NCBI GenBank assembly: GCA_019187225.1 | Contig: JABAQQ010000010.1 | Coordinates: forward strand, 1 to 64,000 | Origin: Saprospiraceae bacterium | Lineage (GTDB): Bacteria; Bacteroidota; Bacteroidia; Chitinophagales; Saprospiraceae | DNA length: 64,000 bases | Direction: 5' to 3' | Shown: positions 8,215-16,941 of the stretch, one piece after another | Layout of the letters: each line of letters begins with the position of its first letter | How positions within the stretch are numbered: the first letter of the stretch is position 1 | The notes under the pieces: model-generated | The model's input: the letters and a program-made list of their open reading frames with translations, nothing else | Database searches by the model: none | What the model was told of the DNA's origin: nothing | Program-made: the position numbers and the translations under genes

Positions 8215-10386
8215 TCATTTCTTTTTCCTTTTTTTCTGGCCTTTGACCAATTTCATTTCCTTAATTAAATGCCCCGCTCCACCGAATTTATCAATAATGA
8301 ACAGGATATAACGCGTGTCCACCATGATGTTGCGACAGATGGCCGGGTCATAGTTGAGATCGCTCATGGTGCCTTCCCACACCCGGTCGAAATTGAGGCC
8401 GACGAGGTTACCGTTGGCGTCGAGTGCCGGGCTGCCGGAGTTGCCGCCGGTGGTGTGATTGGTAGCGATGAAAGCAACGGGCATCCGGCCTTCCGCATCG
8501 GCGTACTGGCCGTAATTTTTTGATTGCCAGAGGTCAATCAATTTTTTCGGCACGTCGAATTCGTAGTCGCCGGGCACGTATTTTTCCATGATGCCTTCCA
8601 GGTAGGTGCGCTCTTCGTACTCCACTGCATCGCGGGGAGAGTAGTCGTCCACTTTGCCGTAGGTGAGGCGGAGCGTGCTGTTGGCGTCGGGGAAAAAGCG
8701 TTTTTCCTTAAAAACTTCCAATTGGGCGGCCATGTACTGGCGCTGAAGCGTATTGATCTGCGGTTGAAGTTCCTGGAGTTTGGGCTGCACATTGGCGGCA
8801 TAGTTATCCTGGAGTGTTTTCCAGAACACATAAGCCGGGTCGTTTTTGAGTGTTTCTGCGATTTTGGCGGGTTTTTCAGCGAGTAAAGCGGTCATTTTCT
8901 CTTTGCTGGGCAATACGCTATTTTTGAACAAATTGGAAGCCAGACCTGCGTAGCCGCCGTTTTTGTCGGCTGCCATTTTTACAAAAGCGCCTCCCCATTC
9001 CTCGCGCATGTTTTGGCCGAATATTTCCACGATGCCGGCAAATACCGCTTCATCTACTGCCGGGTGATAGTCTTTGTAAAAAGCTTCGAGGCTCGCGGTC
9101 GCTTCTTTTTGTTTGTTGGTAAAAAACGCCTCGCCGTTTTTCTCGAAGGACTCGATCCAGGAATTCAGACCGGAAGCGAGGCCAAGGACCTGGTTGTTCC
9201 GCACACAGGCTTCGAGGTAATAATCGCGTGCCAGCGCATAAGGCTCGATATCTTTATATAGTTGACGCAGGCGCGGCAGCAGGTTGCCGTATTTGTATTT
9301 CCAGTCGGCTTTTTCTTCGATCCGGCGTGTGAATTCGGCTTCGTAATCGCGCTTTTTATCCAAAGCCTTGTATTTGAGCAGGCCCTGCATCTCGCCGAGC
9401 CATTTTTTCCAGGCATTGGCGATGCTGCTTTGGCGGGCGATGTAGGCGATTTTCACCGCCGGGTCTTTGCGCATGAAGCCGTCCATGATCTTCAGGGCGC
9501 GGTCGCGCACGGCGACGCGGGCGGGGTTGAGCACTTCGGCGGTTTGGCGCACGGCCGCTTCGGTGAGGTATTCGTTGGTGGCCCCGGGAAAACCGTACAC
9601 CATCGTGAAGTCGTCCTCATCGGCGCCGTCGAGCGAGATGGCGAGGAATTTTTTGGGGCGGTAGGGAACGTTGCCCGGCGCGTAGGCCGCCGGGTGGTTG
9701 GCCGAATCGGCATACACGCGAAAAACGGAAAAGTCGCCGGTGTGTCGCGGCCACACCCAGTTGTCGGTGTCGGCACCGAATTTGCCGATACTGCTGGGCG
9801 GCGCACCCACGAAACGCACGTCTTTGAAGGTCTGGGTGATAAACAGAAAGTATTGATTGCCATTGTAAAACGGGCGGATCTGAATGTCTTCCCATTTTTC
9901 CTTTTTCGTATTCACCCGTATCTGTGCGAGGTTTTTGTCAACCTGCGCCTGTCGGGTATTTTCGGCCATATTTTCTGTCACACCCATCAGGGCCAGGGCG
10001 GTCACGTCTTCCATACGGCTGATGAACATAGCCGTCACGCCCGGCGCGGGCAATTCGCCGGCGCGGTCTTTGGCCCAATAGCCGTTTTCCACGTAATTAT
10101 TTTCCAAAGAACTGAGTTGCTGGATGGCGTCGAAACCACAGTGGTGGTTGGTCAGCAGTAATCCCTCCGGAGAGATCATTTCGCCCGTACAGCCGCCGTC
10201 GAACTGGCAGATCGCGTCTTTCAGACTCGGATTGACATTGGAAAAAATATCGTCGGCATCGAGTTTGAGGCCGAGCGACTTCATCTCTTTTTCGTTTTGT
10301 TTTTCCAAAAGAAGAGGTACCCACATGCCGCCCTGGGCATGGAGCAGAAATGGCGCGAGGAATAGAAGAACAAATAGTTTTTTCAT
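8215..10386 (-). CDS. S46 family dipeptidyl-peptidase, DPP11-like (Asp/Glu-specific)
   Basis: A 723-residue secreted S46 serine peptidase. A signal peptide ends at HAQ. The histidine is in LLTNHHCGFDA (81/82). The catalytic Ser650 is in GGNSGSP. Eighteen residues later, Arg668 in FDRVWEG sits where DPP11 has Arg673 (after Ser655) and DPP7 has glycine. DPP11 enzymes remove dipeptides with penultimate Asp or Glu in the periplasm, so acidic specificity is inferred. The length is normal for the family. The C-terminus is lysine-rich and no T9SS sorting domain is present, consistent with a periplasmic enzyme feeding amino acid catabolism. A -7 box lies at 10410-10417. Confidence 0.92.
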   Translation of the reverse strand: MKKLFVLLFLAPFLLHAQGGMWVPLLLEKQNEKEMKSLGLKLDADDIFSNVNPSLKDAICQFDGGCTGEMISPEGLLLTNHHCGFDAIQQLSSLENNYVENGYWAKDRAGELPAPGVTAMFISRMEDVTALALMGVTENMAENTRQAQVDKNLAQIRVNTKKEKWEDIQIRPFYNGNQYFLFITQTFKDVRFVGAPPSSIGKFGADTDNWVWPRHTGDFSVFRVYADSANHPAAYAPGNVPYRPKKFLAISLDGADEDDFTMVYGFPGATNEYLTEAAVRQTAEVLNPARVAVRDRALKIMDGFMRKDPAVKIAYIARQSSIANAWKKWLGEMQGLLKYKALDKKRDYEAEFTRRIEEKADWKYKYGNLLPRLRQLYKDIEPYALARDYYLEACVRNNQVLGLASGLNSWIESFEKNGEAFFTNKQKEATASLEAFYKDYHPAVDEAVFAGIVEIFGQNMREEWGGAFVKMAADKNGGYAGLASNLFKNSVLPSKEKMTALLAEKPAKIAETLKNDPAYVFWKTLQDNYAANVQPKLQELQPQINTLQRQYMAAQLEVFKEKRFFPDANSTLRLTYGKVDDYSPRDAVEYEERTYLEGIMEKYVPGDYEFDVPKKLIDLWQSKNYGQYADAEGRMPVAFIATNHTTGGNSGSPALDANGNLVGLNFDRVWEGTMSDLNYDPAICRNIMVDTRYILFIIDKFGGAGHLIKEMKLVKGQKKRKKK

Positions 10387-10409
10387 GAAAATATGTCTGA
10401 ACGGAGGAG

Positions 10410-10417
10410 CAAATTTA
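10410..10417 (-). promoter_or_regulatory. -7 promoter box for the S46 peptidase gene
   Basis: The minus strand reads TAAATTTG, an exact TAnnTTTG box 24 bases before the ATG at 10386. No convincing -33 box was seen. Confidence 0.4.
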
Positions 10418-10440
10418 TTGACCGTCGCTTTACTGTCGCA

Positions 10441-11337
10441 TTAGAAACTAAACCCGACCGATGCCTGAATAACGAAGTTTTTGTCTTTGTCATCGCGGTA
10501 TATGAACGTTCCGTCGCTGACGTTGATCTCGGTTCTGGAAAGGTCGGCTTTGTTGCTCGTAATATCGGCCAAACCATACTGAAGGCGCGCGGAAACGTAG
10601 AGCGAGTTGCTGAGGTAATAGGCGAGACCACCGATCAGGCCATAATCGAGCGTGTTGTACAATTTGCCCTTGTCTTCCGTGTAGTCGAAGTAGGCGCCAA
10701 GCGTCTTGGGTATTTCCACGTTGCGGGAATCCACTTTTGCGATGACCATATCCGCACCTTCACCCGCGCCGGGATCGTCTTTGCGGTAGTTGTGATTGAG
10801 GTTAAAAACCAATTCCGTAGCGCCGGTTTCCGAATTTGTCACGGTATTGCCAAGCGGAACCGTTTCACCCGAATAACGCAAAGATCCGTCGCCCACCGAA
10901 CTGATCAAAAATCCGGCATAACCGCCGGCCGTCAGCTCGAAGCTACCCCAGCGGGCAACAAATGTGAGCGGAATGTCTAAGTGCGAATTGTTGATGTTGA
11001 TAAGATAGCGCGATATACCGGTGCTGAGCGTTTGGCCGCCGGTGTAGCGAAATACGCGGTACGACTCGCCGTCGAACGTATATTTCGCGCCCCGTTTGGA
11101 GTACAAAAATTCAGCGCGGAGGCCGTAGTTGTCTGTAAAGTTGTATCCGAATGTGGCGCCGATGTGGAATCCCGTCACGTTGCCCCAGGATTCCAGTTCT
11201 TTACCGTTGGCATCGGTCTCCGAAGGGCCGGAGATGTTGGCAAAGTTGAGACCGGTTTTGAAGCCGTAGCGGATTTGAGCATTCAGAGAAAAAACAAATG
11301 CAGTAAGGAGGAAAATAAGGGTGTATTTCAGTTTCAT
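10441..11337 (-). CDS. PorT-like outer-membrane beta-barrel protein
   Basis: A 298-residue outer-membrane protein. The signal peptide ends at SLNAQ and is followed by amphipathic strands of the OMP_b-brl_2/PorT type (RYGFKTGLNFANI, HIGATFGYNFTDNYGLRAEF, HLDIPLTFVARWG). It ends in aromatic VGFSF, the expected recognition signal for barrel assembly. PorT family members range from T9SS assembly factors to structural barrels; nothing here assigns it to secretion. It ends 55 bases upstream of the S46 peptidase gene on the same strand. Its own leader appears long and contains the 11360-11489 inverted repeat. Confidence 0.8.
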   Translation of the reverse strand: MKLKYTLIFLLTAFVFSLNAQIRYGFKTGLNFANISGPSETDANGKELESWGNVTGFHIGATFGYNFTDNYGLRAEFLYSKRGAKYTFDGESYRVFRYTGGQTLSTGISRYLININNSHLDIPLTFVARWGSFELTAGGYAGFLISSVGDGSLRYSGETVPLGNTVTNSETGATELVFNLNHNYRKDDPGAGEGADMVIAKVDSRNVEIPKTLGAYFDYTEDKGKLYNTLDYGLIGGLAYYLSNSLYVSARLQYGLADITSNKADLSRTEINVSDGTFIYRDDKDKNFVIQASVGFSF

Positions 11338-11359
11338 AACGAATGGTTTGTGTTCAGAT

Positions 11360-11489
11360 GAGGCTGCCTCATAAGACGGTGATTTGTTTATCTGGTGATT
11401 TGTTTATTTAAAAACAACTCTGGTTATGAGGGTAAACGCAATAAACAAATCCACAATTAAGCAAATAAACAGACTTTTGAGACAGCCTC
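11360..11489. repeat. Long imperfect inverted repeat in a divergent spacer
   Basis: The outer arms GAGGCTGCCTCA and TGAGACAGCCTC enclose TTGTTTAT/ATTTGTTTATTT words facing AATAAACAAAT/AAATAAACA words, giving a hairpin-forming block of about 130 bases. It lies in the leader of the PorT-like gene, between that gene and the divergent paaB promoter. No gene is seen in 11338-11691. Confidence 0.65.
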
Positions 11490-11515
11490 AATTATTTTGT
11501 TTTTGAAAAGAAGGG

Positions 11516-11523
11516 CAAAAGTA
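11516..11523 (-). promoter_or_regulatory. -7 promoter box for the PorT-like gene
   Basis: The minus strand reads TACTTTTG, an exact TAnnTTTG box. Transcription from here would carry the 11360-11489 hairpin in a leader of roughly 170 bases. Confidence 0.4.
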
Positions 11524-11594
11524 TGGCTTTCTGCAACTCTGTGTTCGGTTTAATGCAGAAGGTAGCAAGTTGAAGACCTTGAATGTAAGTTTGT

Positions 11595-11602
11595 TACCTT
11601 TG
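11595..11602 (+). promoter_or_regulatory. -7 promoter box for paaBC
   Basis: TACCTTTG matches TAnnTTTG exactly. A TTG lies at 11570-11572, somewhat further upstream than the usual spacing. The leader to paaB would be about 80 bases. Confidence 0.45.
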
Positions 11603-11691
11603 CGCAGGAAAACGCCTTTTGCAATCATTTTGCTGCTCTTAACCGGCGCTTTTCCACCACTCGCTACTCACTTTCGCTACTCGCATTTTTT

Positions 11692-11970
11692 ATGAAAGAC
11701 TGGCCGCTTTGGGAAGTATTTATCCGCTCGAAACAGGGACTCAGCCACAAACACGTTGGTAGCCTGCACGCCGCAGACGCGCAAATGGCGATTGAAAACG
11801 CCCGCGACGTATACACCCGGCGCAACGAAGGCGTCAGCATCTGGGTTGTCGAATCGGCGCATATCCACGCTTCCACCGAGGATACCGAAGCTTTTTTCGA
11901 CCCCGCCAACGACAAGGTGTACCGCCACCCCACTTTTTACGATCTGCCCGATGCGGTGAAACACATGTAA
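11692..11970 (+). CDS. paaB: 1,2-phenylacetyl-CoA epoxidase subunit PaaB
   Basis: A 92-residue protein collinear with PaaB of other bacteria: WPLWEVFIRSKQGLSHKHVG, SLHAADAQMAIENARD, YTRRNEGVSIWVV and the closing VYRHPTFYDLPDAVKHM. PaaB is the small non-catalytic subunit that bridges PaaA-PaaC heterodimers in the di-iron epoxidase opening the aerobic phenylacetate route. Length is normal. paaC follows after a hairpin spacer, but paaA, which normally lies immediately upstream and holds the di-iron site, is absent, as are paaD and paaE. A -7 box is at 11595-11602. Confidence 0.93.
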   Translation: MKDWPLWEVFIRSKQGLSHKHVGSLHAADAQMAIENARDVYTRRNEGVSIWVVESAHIHASTEDTEAFFDPANDKVYRHPTFYDLPDAVKHM

Positions 11971-11972
11971 AA

Positions 11973-12040
11973 GTGGTTGCGTGTTTGGGTGTTTGAGTGG
12001 TTCAGGTGATTGTCACTCAAACATCCAAACACGCAACCAC
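11973..12040. repeat. 27-base inverted repeat between paaB and paaC
   Basis: The arms 11973-11999 and 12014-12040 are reverse complements with one mismatch and a 14-base loop. The arms are built from GTGTTTGG-like tandem words, and a further CGCAAACACGC word follows. It starts two bases after the paaB stop and lies within the presumed paaBC transcript, so it could act in RNA processing or reduce paaC expression. Confidence 0.85.
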
Positions 12041-12053
12041 GCAAACACGCAAA

Positions 12054-12803
12054 ATGAACGCTCACTTCGATTATCTGCTCCAACTCGGCGACAATACCCT
12101 CATCCTTTCCCAACGCCTCAGCGAATGGTGCGGTCATGGCCCCGTGCTCGAACAGGACATCGCCATGACCAACATCGCCCTCGACCTGCTCGGACAGACG
12201 CGCATGCTGTTGACCTATGCGGGCGAAGTGGAAGGTCAGGGCCGTTCCGAGGACGACCTCGCCTACTTTCGCGATGCCCACCAGTTCCGCAACGTTCTAC
12301 TGGTCGAACAACCCAATGAAGACTGGGCCTACACCATCGTCCGGCAGTTTTTTTTCGACGCCTTCAATTACTTCAACTACCAGGCCCTCCTGAAAAGCCG
12401 CGACGAACGCCTCGCCGCCATTGCTGAAAAATCACTGAAAGAAGTCACCTACCACCTCCGCTACTCTTCCGAATGGGTCGTCCGCCTCGGCGACGGCACA
12501 GAAACGAGCCGCGAAAAAATGCAGGCTGCCGTCAACGACCTCTGGATGTTTACCGGCGAACTCACAACACCCGGCGAAGTGGACCGCCTGATGGCCGAAG
12601 CAGGCATTGCACCGGATTTATTGACCATCAAACCACTGTGGGAAACCAAAGTGTCCACCATTCTCGATGAAGCGACACTGAAAAAACCGGAAAATGACTG
12701 GATGCAAAGCGGCGGCAAATCCGGGCGACACACCGAACACCTCGGCTATATGCTCGCCGAAATGCAGCATTTACAAAGAACCTATCCTGGCAACGAGTGG
12801 TGA
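12054..12803 (+). CDS. paaC: 1,2-phenylacetyl-CoA epoxidase subunit PaaC
   Basis: A 249-residue ferritin-like subunit. The family signatures LGDNTLILSQRLSEWCGHGP, ALDLLGQTRMLLTYAGE, LLVEQPNEDWAYTI, EVTYHLRYSSEW and GGKSGRHTEHLGYMLAEMQ are all present and the length equals the family norm. PaaC is the structural partner of the catalytic PaaA. The ATG at 12054 is chosen because the longer frame reads through the hairpin spacer. It is convergent with the next gene, with three bases between stops. Without paaA, D and E nearby it can work only if they are encoded elsewhere. Confidence 0.93.
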   Translation: MNAHFDYLLQLGDNTLILSQRLSEWCGHGPVLEQDIAMTNIALDLLGQTRMLLTYAGEVEGQGRSEDDLAYFRDAHQFRNVLLVEQPNEDWAYTIVRQFFFDAFNYFNYQALLKSRDERLAAIAEKSLKEVTYHLRYSSEWVVRLGDGTETSREKMQAAVNDLWMFTGELTTPGEVDRLMAEAGIAPDLLTIKPLWETKVSTILDEATLKKPENDWMQSGGKSGRHTEHLGYMLAEMQHLQRTYPGNEW

Positions 12804-12806
12804 TTT

Positions 12807-14525
12807 TCAATGCGGCGTCAGCAAACGTACCGTCACATCTTTGAGAAAAATATCCTGCACGACATTCGTTTCAGCGTAAATGACGAGGTTTCCACTTTCA
12901 AAATCCGCTGGAATTTTGAAATAATACTCGATCAGGTTCCATTCGCCCTTCTTGCAAATGGCATTTTCCATACGGCAAGCCGTGCGTTTGCGGCGCTCGC
13001 CCTGCGTCAGTTCCGTCACCAGCCGCGTATCGAAAGCCCCCCAGCCCGACTTCACTTTTGCCGCGACGCGAAGCCAGTGTTCTTTCCCCGCTTCGTAGCC
13101 TTCCAACGCGCGCACTTTTTTTTCCCAAAACAAACATCTCGCTTGTTTATCCCTGTTAATCAGGCATATAGAGTCCGATGCGAAAGTGCTTTTTACTAAA
13201 AAATCGTCTTCTTTGTCGAGCATTTCATCCGTGTCCAGGAGAGACATGTCGAGCGGCGTCGAATCGGGATTCAGAAAAATCGCCTGGTAATAGCGCCGGT
13301 TCATGTCGTTGAAATGGAGGATGGTGCGGTTGTATTGCCAGATTTGGAACAGGTTGAGATAAATCAAAAAAAGAAAAAGCGCCCACGCCACGAATCGAAA
13401 CCGGCTCCGCAGCATTTTTTCAACCATAATCGCCAGCGGCAACGCCATCACGGGGTAACTCTGTACCAACGCCCGGCAGGAATAACTCGCGCCGTAGCGC
13501 CAGTCCGACCACGCAATAACAATCCAGATATTGAGCACAGCGAAGATCAAAACCGCCTTGCGAAACGGAAACGAACGCATGAAAAACAATCCCGCTACCA
13601 TCAGAATCGCAACCGGCGTGTAAACGAACCAGCCTTTTTCCCACCCGAACAAGACCTGCCAGTGGGGTCGGAAAAACAAAAACTTGGAGCCGACATCGAA
13701 AATCCAGTTTCCCGTTACAGCCTTCCAGTAAATTAATTGAGGCAAAATACCGAGAAAACCGCCGCCCATCGCAGCGCCTAAATAGTGCGGATTTTGTCGA
13801 AAAAACGCCCATTTCGATTGTTTTTCCATCATCCACAACAAAGAGAGCAGTAATAATACCCCCTCGGTCGGTCGCGTTATGCAACACAAACCAATGAGCA
13901 ACCCCAGCGAAAAAGCCAGCGCCAGCGAAGGTTTCTCGTGCCATCGAACGATGAGCCACAACGCCAGCGCATAGGCTGCGAACAAAAACCCGTGCGTCAT
14001 GGCGGAATCCACCACTACGTATTGCGGGTAATTGGTCGCCAGCCCGACCAACAGCAACGTCGCTGCCGACACAGGTTCCGGGAAAAATCGCAGCAAAACC
14101 TTGCGCAGCAACAGTATCCCGGTCAATGCGTACACCCAGGCGCCGAAACAGATTGCCAAAGGATAAGGTGCTGAAAATCCGTCTTGCGCATAGCCCAGCC
14201 AGCCAGCCGCCCAATGCCCCAGGAAGAAAAACGGCGTGTATAAAATGGACAGCCCCGCCAGGTATTTCATGGCAAAATTACCGTTCGGCAGCGCAATGGT
14301 CTGGTACAAATGCCCCGTTGGACGATACTGTTCCAGGATGCCCGGCAGCCATTCCAACCTGGCCAGATCGTGATAAATGAATTTCCCCGGCAGGTACAAA
14401 TAATAGCCGAACGCATCCCAGGTGAGCACATTCGCGCCGGGCGTTTCCCAGTTGATGTAAGCCACCCGCATCGCCGCCAAGGCGAGTGCCACAATCAAAA
14501 CAGCGCCGAGAGAAAAATATCGCAT
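12807..14525 (-). CDS. Polytopic membrane protein, GT-C glycosyltransferase-like
   Basis: A 572-residue protein with about ten to twelve membrane helices over the first 400 residues and a soluble C-terminal domain of about 160 residues. The first periplasmic loop carries acidic residues (NVLTWDAFGYYLYLPGKFIYHDL), as in GT-C/PMT-like enzymes where an Asp is catalytic, and a later helix holds ITRPTEG. I infer a lipid-linked sugar glycosyltransferase, without knowing donor or acceptor. The C-terminal part looks like a beta-sandwich and may bind sugar. It is 25 bases from the LD-carboxypeptidase gene on the same strand. Confidence 0.55.
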   Translation of the reverse strand: MRYFSLGAVLIVALALAAMRVAYINWETPGANVLTWDAFGYYLYLPGKFIYHDLARLEWLPGILEQYRPTGHLYQTIALPNGNFAMKYLAGLSILYTPFFFLGHWAAGWLGYAQDGFSAPYPLAICFGAWVYALTGILLLRKVLLRFFPEPVSAATLLLVGLATNYPQYVVVDSAMTHGFLFAAYALALWLIVRWHEKPSLALAFSLGLLIGLCCITRPTEGVLLLLSLLWMMEKQSKWAFFRQNPHYLGAAMGGGFLGILPQLIYWKAVTGNWIFDVGSKFLFFRPHWQVLFGWEKGWFVYTPVAILMVAGLFFMRSFPFRKAVLIFAVLNIWIVIAWSDWRYGASYSCRALVQSYPVMALPLAIMVEKMLRSRFRFVAWALFLFLIYLNLFQIWQYNRTILHFNDMNRRYYQAIFLNPDSTPLDMSLLDTDEMLDKEDDFLVKSTFASDSICLINRDKQARCLFWEKKVRALEGYEAGKEHWLRVAAKVKSGWGAFDTRLVTELTQGERRKRTACRMENAICKKGEWNLIEYYFKIPADFESGNLVIYAETNVVQDIFLKDVTVRLLTPH

Positions 14526-14550
14526 GAGCGTTTTTGAAGATAAAATGACT

Positions 14551-15600
14551 TTAAATCACGCCGCTTTCCAATAGCGTCAACGTACCTTTTTCCACATTCA
14601 ACGCAGCCTCGATACCGTAAGGGAACGTCGCCTGGTGCGGCACATGACCAAATGGCATACCGTAGATCACCGGGATACCCAATCCGCCCAGGCGGTCGCG
14701 CAAGGTTTCTGCCAGCGCGAGGGAAGGGGTGCCGGGTTTGGGCTGACAATCGAAAAAAACGCCGAGTGCGATGCCTGCCGCCTCCCGCAAATCGGTGGCC
14801 TGAAGCAGTTGGGTCAGCATCCGGTCAATGCGATAGGGTTGTTCGCCCACGTCTTCGATGAATACCAGTTTCTTTTTGAAAGAGGGAAAATACGGCGTGC
14901 CGGTCATCGCGGCCAGCAGGGACAGGTTGCCGCCGGTCAATTTACCCCGCACTTCTCCGGGGGTGATGGCGAAAGGGCGGAATTCTTCCCCCGGAAATTC
15001 TTCTTTTTCTCCCGGTATCCTGATTTCATAATTCAAAACCGGATCGAGAAGTGCCGCGCGGAAGTGTTGTAGCGTGTTCTCCGGAAAATCCGACGCCGCA
15101 ACCGGGCCATGGAACGTTACCAACCCCGTTTTTTGCCGTATGGCTAAGTGCAAAGCCGTCACATCCGAATAGCCGATAAAAGGCTTGGGATTTTTTTTGA
15201 TCAGATCAAAATCAATCATGGGCAACAGGCGGGTGCAGCCATACCCGCCACGAATGCACCACACCGCGTCTACCGCCGGATCGCTGAATGCCTGGTGCAG
15301 ATCGGACAGACGCTGTTCGTCCGTACCGGCGAAGTAGCCATGACGAGCGTACAAGTTCTTACCTTCCCTGACTTTGAAACCCAGCGTTTCAAAATTCCGA
15401 CGGGCATTCACCAGTTTGTCTTCCGTAAACGGCCCTGCCGGGGCAATCAGCGCCACCGTAGCGCCTTCACGCAACCGGTTGGGTTTGAGTGTACGCGTTT
15501 TTATTGCCGGATCGGTAGCAGCCATTTTATTGAATGGTAAGGAAACACCGGCAGCCAGTCCCGCCAGCGCGGCGTGTTTGAAAAAGTGTCGGCGTTGCAT
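14551..15600 (-). CDS. LD-carboxypeptidase (peptidase S66, MccF-like)
   Basis: A 349-residue S66 peptidase. The nucleophile serine is in FIGYSDVTALH after WCIRGGYGCTRLL. The catalytic Glu and His candidates are in VFIEDVGEQPYRIDRML and YGMPFGHVPHQATFPYG. The N-terminus has an RRHFFKHAALAGLAAG signal resembling a twin-arginine peptide, so it is probably exported. S66 enzymes remove the terminal D-Ala from peptidoglycan tetrapeptides during cell-wall recycling; a minority (MccF) cleave antibiotic peptides. The exported location favours cell-wall work. Its 5' side is the hairpin cassette 15608-15710. Confidence 0.88.
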   Translation of the reverse strand: MQRRHFFKHAALAGLAAGVSLPFNKMAATDPAIKTRTLKPNRLREGATVALIAPAGPFTEDKLVNARRNFETLGFKVREGKNLYARHGYFAGTDEQRLSDLHQAFSDPAVDAVWCIRGGYGCTRLLPMIDFDLIKKNPKPFIGYSDVTALHLAIRQKTGLVTFHGPVAASDFPENTLQHFRAALLDPVLNYEIRIPGEKEEFPGEEFRPFAITPGEVRGKLTGGNLSLLAAMTGTPYFPSFKKKLVFIEDVGEQPYRIDRMLTQLLQATDLREAAGIALGVFFDCQPKPGTPSLALAETLRDRLGGLGIPVIYGMPFGHVPHQATFPYGIEAALNVEKGTLTLLESGVI

Positions 15601-15607
15601 AGAAAAA

Positions 15608-15710
15608 CGGTGGACGGTGGAGGGCGGAGGGTAGAGGGTGGAGGGTAGAGGGTAGAGGATGGAAGGTAAATGGCAGATGTCCCTCTACCTTCTACCCTCT
15701 ACCCTCCACC
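15608..15710. repeat. Facing tandem-repeat cassette (GGTGGAGGGTAGAGGG type)
   Basis: Purine-rich tandem words (GGTGGA, GGGTAGA) at about 15608-15667 face their reverse complement (CCCTCTACCTTCTACCC and on) at 15680-15710. The resulting imperfect stem is about 30 bases. It lies between two minus-strand genes. The same words recur at 50671-50750. Confidence 0.8.
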
Positions 15711-15715
15711 TTTTT

Positions 15716-16852
15716 TCAAATTTTAATATAAATCTTCCTCGCATACAGCCACCGGCAGATCAGCCAGCAGATCAACATATAAATTATGGCAAACAGGAAC
15801 GAACTGAATTCCGCCCCTTCGATGGGGCGGAAAAAAGTGTCGTAAATCCAACTTCGGGCATCCGTTTCGTTTTCACCCGATCCCCACGTGATGCTGCCCA
15901 GACTGATGATCAGCGCTTCGGAAAGGATATAAGCGAACAAAGGATTGGCGCCAAAGGCCAGGAAAAAACCCGGTCCGTTGCGCCAGCCCCGAATGTCTAT
16001 CAACCAGACGCTGACCGCCAGCAGCACCATCGAAATGCCACCTGCGTAGAGTACGTACGAACTCGACCAGATCTTTTTGTTGATGGGGAAAAACATATCC
16101 CAGGCCAAACCGGCAAATCCAACAATGAGCCCCAAGACAAGCAAGTCGCGCACAAGCAGATCTTTTGAACCAGCTCGACGGCTCATGATCTCTCCGCTCA
16201 ACCAACCCATTAGTACCGTCACAACCGAGGGCAGAGTACTCAGCACGCCTTCCGGATCGAAGGGGATGCGTACCCCCGGCGCGACGGTTTCCTTGTACAG
16301 GTGCGCTTCTCCGAAGAGCCACGCATCAAGCCTCAAAATCGCGCTGCCTTCGGCGCTGTATGGATCGCCCGGCATGCCAAACCAATAGAGCAAGCCCCAA
16401 TACAGCAGCAAAATCACCGCTGCAACCAATTCCACCGACCGGCGCGGCAGTGTCAGTACCAGTACCGAGGCGATGCCGTAGCCCAATGCCAGGCGCTGCG
16501 GCACACCCATGATGCGCCAGGTATCCCAGTTCTCCCAGAGAAAAGGGAAATTATTGAGTATCAATCCGATAAAAAAGAGCAATACGGTTCGGCGCAGGAT
16601 TTTTTTGCCTGCTGCGGGCGACCATTGGCGCTCGAATTTGGCAAATGAAAACCACATGGAAACGCCGATGATGAACATGAACGACGGAAACACCAGGTCG
16701 GTCGGCGTGCATCCATGCCACAGGGCATGGCGCAACGGCGCGTAAACATACGCCCAGTCGCCGGCCGTGTTCACAATGATCATGAAAGCGATGGTAATGC
16801 CGCGATAAAAATCAACGGAGAGATAGCGGGGCGAGGCAGTAGTGTCAGGCAT
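15716..16852 (-). CDS. NagX-like heparan-alpha-glucosaminide acetyltransferase family protein (copy 1)
   Basis: A 378-residue membrane acyltransferase with about ten helices. The N-terminal signature RYLSVDFYRGITIAFMIIVN, then HGCTPTDLVFPSFMFIIGVSMWFSF, is typical of HGSNAT/NagX proteins (DUF5009 type), which acetylate amino sugars using cytoplasmic acetyl-CoA across the membrane. In Bacteroidota they usually accompany glycan use or envelope sugar modification. It is closely related to the adjacent 16942-18186 gene along its whole length, so the two arose by tandem duplication. The substrate is unknown. Confidence 0.82.
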   Translation of the reverse strand: MPDTTASPRYLSVDFYRGITIAFMIIVNTAGDWAYVYAPLRHALWHGCTPTDLVFPSFMFIIGVSMWFSFAKFERQWSPAAGKKILRRTVLLFFIGLILNNFPFLWENWDTWRIMGVPQRLALGYGIASVLVLTLPRRSVELVAAVILLLYWGLLYWFGMPGDPYSAEGSAILRLDAWLFGEAHLYKETVAPGVRIPFDPEGVLSTLPSVVTVLMGWLSGEIMSRRAGSKDLLVRDLLVLGLIVGFAGLAWDMFFPINKKIWSSSYVLYAGGISMVLLAVSVWLIDIRGWRNGPGFFLAFGANPLFAYILSEALIISLGSITWGSGENETDARSWIYDTFFRPIEGAEFSSFLFAIIYMLICWLICRWLYARKIYIKI

Positions 16853-16941
16853 TTTCTAAATAAATTTGTGCCGCGAAAAGTAGCGGTTTTGCCTGTTTCT
16901 ACTCCAATGGAAAATATAAAATTCCTTCTTTTTCGGTTTCT

